This document shows positions 60,331 to 64,000 of a stretch of 64,000 nt of DNA, in pieces; the stretch's first letter is position 1; every line of letters begins with the position of its first letter. The position numbers were made by a program, and so were the translations under genes. The notes beneath the pieces were generated by a model that was given only the letters and a program-made list of their open reading frames with translations, was not told the DNA's origin and ran no database searches. This stretch comes from Climacium dendroides (lineage: Eukaryota; Streptophyta; Bryopsida; Hypnales; Climaciaceae), in the NCBI GenBank assembly GCA_950106755.1, contig OX467090.1:868001-932000 (forward strand), given 5' to 3'.

Positions 60331-60929
60331 AATTAGGCACTCACATACAATCATACATTCATACACGATGTTTCCTTCGATCCTTTAGTTGCCCTCCATC
60401 GTCATATCAATTATAGAGACATAGACGTAAGTAAACGCTTACCATTTTTTATATTGTCATTGACATTATTATAATGAACATCTTCAATCACATTTACTGT
60501 ACCACACAAATGAAGACAAGGACTTGTCAACCTAACAATCAATGAATCATTGAATCATCAATCATCAATTAAAAATTGAATGAATAAGGAATTGCAAATT
60601 ATTTCATATAATGATTTCGAGATTTCCAATTTTCCATCCAAACATACAATGACAAATGGCGTAAAGACTTCCAAATTCTCCAAAATCATTGTGAATTAAA
60701 ACATGCTCATTGATTACAAATGCTGAGATGCACCTTGCTGTAAAACAACATTCACAATCAATCCAATCATTGGTGATGAAACTGAGGTATATCATCCGTA
60801 TATACTGTACTACTATGTAATTGACATGTAACTTAGTATATGTCTTTGCCTCTATGAATAGTGCATACTATAAACACCTATAGGCTATAGTTAATTACTT
60901 ATATATGATATATTAATATCATTAAAGAC
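60331..60929. other. AT-rich DNA, no gene
   Basis: Nothing recognised between the element remnant and the kinase-like gene. Confidence 0.5.
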
Positions 60930-62426
60930 TTAAACTACAACTCCAAAGTGGCGGAAGTGTTCATCCGGTATAGGCCAATGAAACGAAAAAGTAAATCGCG
61001 AAATCACTTGCGCCAAACTACTATGGCCATCGGGACCATCTTCGCAAAGTCTCCCCAAATACACTTGAAAGACTTGTGCTAAGTCGTGATGCAAGTACAA
61101 CACATGTTTTTTGCTTCCACGACCTTGCAAACCGTAGTATGTCTTTGACATACATGTATTGTTGATTCTCTTCGCTATTTGACCAACAACAAATTCTTCG
61201 GACTTAATAGTAAGTACGGGTATGTTCTCCACATCTGCATCTCTTCGATGTACGTATGTAATCTTTGGATCGATCCACCACCTCCTCCTCAGAACTTCAT
61301 CCCGATCACTTATTGATGTGAATGTATACAATGACTTCATGGGCTCTGTACTAGTCGTGGTCATCCTCCAATCACAAATTCCAATGAAAACCTGCGACTC
61401 GTCTTCCGGAAAATGGAACATGATGTTGTCTAGAGAAATGTCGATGTGAAGATGTCCGGCACCATGTACCGCATTCATAATATGCAGCAGTGCCCAAGCA
61501 AGCTCCGTACGCTTTGCTCTTCATCGCTTTAGACGATGAGCACGAATGACCTCCTCGTCGCTAATTTTGGGGTCACACATAATGCGTATGGCGATATTGT
61601 CTAGATAATCGTTATCCATTCTCAACATTTCACGCAAAGTACCACCATTCCACCACAATGAATAGCCTTCATTCCGATTTGTGTGGACTGCAACGAAGCG
61701 TATGACTCCATCGTGCGGAATCCGCACCGCCATCGATTCAGTTTGGTGTTCCATCTTTGCAAGCTCAGGTCGTCGACCCTCTTGGAGAGACATCTTTGCT
61801 GCAAATTCCCAATGTGGTTGAAGTTCAGGGCACCCTTCGATTCGCACCCTACGAATTGTGGCATAGCCTCCGCGTAGGACAATATTATCTTGTGGAATCA
61901 CCCTTGCGGTTCTCGGGAGCGCTATTAAATGGCGAAATACAACTCGCATGTTTACTCTCCCTTCGTGAGTTGTCTACCAACTCATAAATCCACCTCTATT
62001 TCGTCTTGAAGCAAATGGTCTCATCCGACTCACGAACATGTCCACTTTTGTAATCACGTGCGTGAAGGCTTCATCATCAATGCGATGAACCTTACCAAAT
62101 TTTTCGACGGTCCCTTTCGCATTCCATAGTGCATCATGCGCCCGTTTGTCCAACCAACTAGTGAAATCCTTCTTTTCCATTTCTTGATACCACCCTCCCA
62201 CCCGCAACGCTTCATGCATCATGTCCTTTATATCGCCTTTGAACTTCTCAATGCCCTCCTCTTGATAACGAACATACTTAGAGTCAAGAGACATGGTAGT
62301 TTCTCTCTCATAGAATTCAACAATGCATTTTCTCAAAAATGCGGTACAAGTGTGCGAGGGGTTGTCCATGATATCGACCTCAGTAGATTCCTCCACAAAC
62401 TTCGTTTTCTTCTTCGCCCTTGGCAT
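60930..62426 (-). pseudogene. Non-canonical protein kinase-like gene, two in-frame stops
   Basis: A single minus-strand frame from ATG 62426 (MPRAKKKTKFVEE) to the stop at 60930 covers 499 codons, broken by TAG 61974-61976 and TGA 61521-61523. The first 150 residues are an unrecognised helical domain. A kinase fold follows: Gly-loop-like LRGGYATIRRV, a Lys in FAAKMS, a hinge near SLWWNGGTLREML, a catalytic-loop-like HIDISLDNIMF (HRD changed to HID, Asp and Asn kept) and CDW where DFG is usual. So key residues are partly kept but unusual. The TGA replaces what would be CGA by one C-to-T change. It stands next to a GC-rich block, as does the BED-like gene. Likely a mobile-element or multicopy gene rather than a core kinase. 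Confidence 0.6.
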
Positions 62427-62579
62427 CTTGATGAATGTCGCACGATTCCAGAAAAAAAATGGCAAGGGTCCCCCAAGATTTCACCTTTACCCTCCCGAGG
62501 AGAGGAGGCAATAGGGCCCAAAGGCACTAAGCTTCTCCGCTCTCTCTTGCAAGCAAGGGGGAAGGTAAAAGTGAGAGGC

Positions 62580-63003
62580 AGACGGCCCGACGCCTCTTTT
62601 GTATGAGGCGGACGGCCGATCGGGCGCCCTGTCGGGTCTGTCCGATTCGACTGCCGACCGATCGGACGGGCCACCCGATCAGTCGACCGATCGGTCGGCC
62701 CCGTCTTCTCTGTCCGTCCGCGCGGTCGGCCCCGACCGCCCCGTGGTCCGCGTCTGTTCGATCGGTCAGCTCCGTCTGCCCCGTCCGCACGGTCGGCTCC
62801 GTCCGCCCCGTGCTCCGCGATGGTCCGCTCGGTTGGTCCCGTCTGCCCCGTCCTTGCCGTCCGACCGCTCGGTCGGCTCATTGAACCGGCTGACCGCCCG
62901 TCCACTAGACGGACGCGAGTCCGAAATTTCTATATCCCCGGACACTCGAAAACCCGCGGACGCGGACGTTGGACGTCCGGGCATCCCAGCATCCGTGCAA
63001 CCC
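62580..63003. repeat. GC-rich CCGTCCG/GGTCGG block, copy 3
   Basis: Words such as CGATCGGTCGG, GTCCGCTCGGTTGG and CCCCGTCCG alternate. It ends GCATCCGTGCAACCC, a form of the end seen at 14552. It lies between the kinase-like gene and the LTR at 63004. Confidence 0.65.
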
Positions 63004-64000
63004 TGTCGAGTTCCGTTCCCACGAAGATCGAATTTCTAGGTTCACAATTATCGGAAAATGGTAGAGTGATGGTCACAAAACACAAAACCCCAAGCAAAAC
63101 AATAGACCGGAACTTCCACTTGGTCTCCTTGTTTTCTTGGACGAACACGACCGGATCCCTCCAGTCCAATAATTACTAACAACACTGACCAGATTGAATC
63201 CGGTTTAACACCCACTTGTTTATCACACAGACTCTCTAACTGGTTAGTTTACTACCCCACAGCTTTACACTACCCTATAACTCTCCCAACACTTCTATTC
63301 ACATACCTTTAGTAGTTACCTATATTTACATTTTACAGATCGTAACCGGGATCCGCGTTTCCACCGATCTAACCTTAACCTCTAGTATTCACATTCGGTC
63401 TAGATCTCTATTTGTAACCATGTCAAGTTTAACCTCTGAACGAAGAGGGATCTGCTAATTGGGATTCAGGAAGGAAGCTTAACTCCTACCCTTCGATTTT
63501 AAAGTGTCAGAAGTTTCACTATGTGATCAAACTTTCAAAAATAAACTTTTAAATCCTACAAATGAGAAACAAACCATCCTCACAACTGGAAAGGAAACGC
63601 AGTCGTGTCCAGAAGGTCACGCAAGCCGGTCTAATTCCTCCTAACCAATGCTACAACGACAGCCTACTGAGTTAGTCCTAAATCCGGTCAGAACTAGCGG
63701 GGATAATAAGGGGAAACGAGCGCTATGGAGGCATGCTAACCCTTACTCTTTCCGGAGAGTACCCCTCCTCCATACTCCTTCCGAGTCCATTCCTAGTCCA
63801 CACTAGAGATCCCTTTTGCCTCCATCCACACGCACTAATTCAATACTGGACCGGATAAACTCAGCATCCAGGTACACCTTGTATCCACTTACACTCACTT
63901 TCTAGCCTGGACTTCCAAAACACGGACAAGTGTCAAGTACACACAACTATAATTTGTTTCAATCACGCCAAGAGCGAACTCCCAGGTACTTATGAATATA
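63004..64000 (-). repeat. LTR of the gag-only family, runs off the window
   Basis: Starts TGTCGAGTTCC. It carries family landmarks at low identity: CCGG-rich text, TTTAACCTCTGAACGAAGAGG with GATCTGCTAATT, and CTACAACGACAG. Orientation is as in the 13-17 kb LTRs. Further parts of the element should lie beyond 64000. Confidence 0.55.

Noticed and set aside
62333..63039. Arg/Gly/Thr-rich frames (RTGQTGPTERT-type) up to 190 codons
   Set aside because: Same reason as the other GC-rich block; low-complexity shadow coding.
1..64000. tRNA, rRNA and CRISPR loci
   Set aside because: I saw no cloverleaf, rRNA core sequence or repeat-spacer pattern by reading; a dedicated scan could still find a diverged tRNA relic.

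Overview
The window is nuclear DNA from a streptophyte with a large, transposon-filled genome. A charophycean green alga such as Chara is my best guess; I cannot fix the species from sequence alone. The evidence is an intact plant-type DEX1 gene with 13 spliced exons, several CACTA (En/Spm) transposons, an LTR element primed by a tRNA-Asp-like site, and telomere-type AAACCCTAA motifs. I saw no tRNA, rRNA, CRISPR array or prokaryotic operon.

Layout. 475-12105 is one 11.6-kb CACTA transposon with a perfect 3-bp target duplication. A smaller CACTA element and a gag-type retroelement are nested in it, and it also holds a relic gene with an FCP1/NIF-type HAD phosphatase domain. 12.2-22.2 kb is a minus-strand nest of related LTR elements that encode an unfamiliar gag-like protein and no visible polymerase. 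23.56-29.86 kb is DEX1 on the minus strand, the only clearly intact host gene (13 coding exons, 816 codons). 30-38.5 kb is AT-rich and nearly gene-free; it holds two inverted ~0.94-kb TTAA-flanked elements, a 150-bp hairpin CACTA and a ~0.9-kb palindrome. 38.6-56.2 kb is a distinct block: a MULE-like transposase on the minus strand and, diverging from it, a many-exon gene with a ParB-like DGNHR motif and an N4/N6 DNA-methyltransferase-like domain. 57.5-63 kb holds a BED-finger-like gene and a non-canonical protein kinase-like gene, each next to a GC-rich CCGTCCG/GGTCGG block. 63.0-64.0 kb is another LTR of the gag-only family and runs off the window.

How it fits together. Outside DEX1 nearly every reading frame belongs to a mobile element, and nearly all carry one to five isolated in-frame stops in otherwise readable frames; DEX1 carries none. 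In two places a sister copy in the window keeps CAG or CAA where the decayed copy has TAG. This looks like C-to-T decay of methylated transposons.

The most unusual structure is a set of seven modules, each exactly 72 bp: GGGGGTCC-like ends, a 16-bp palindromic centre (GCCTCGGATCCGAGGC) and variable 20-bp arms. I found all seven inside introns of the two genes of the 38.6-56.2 kb block and none elsewhere in the window.
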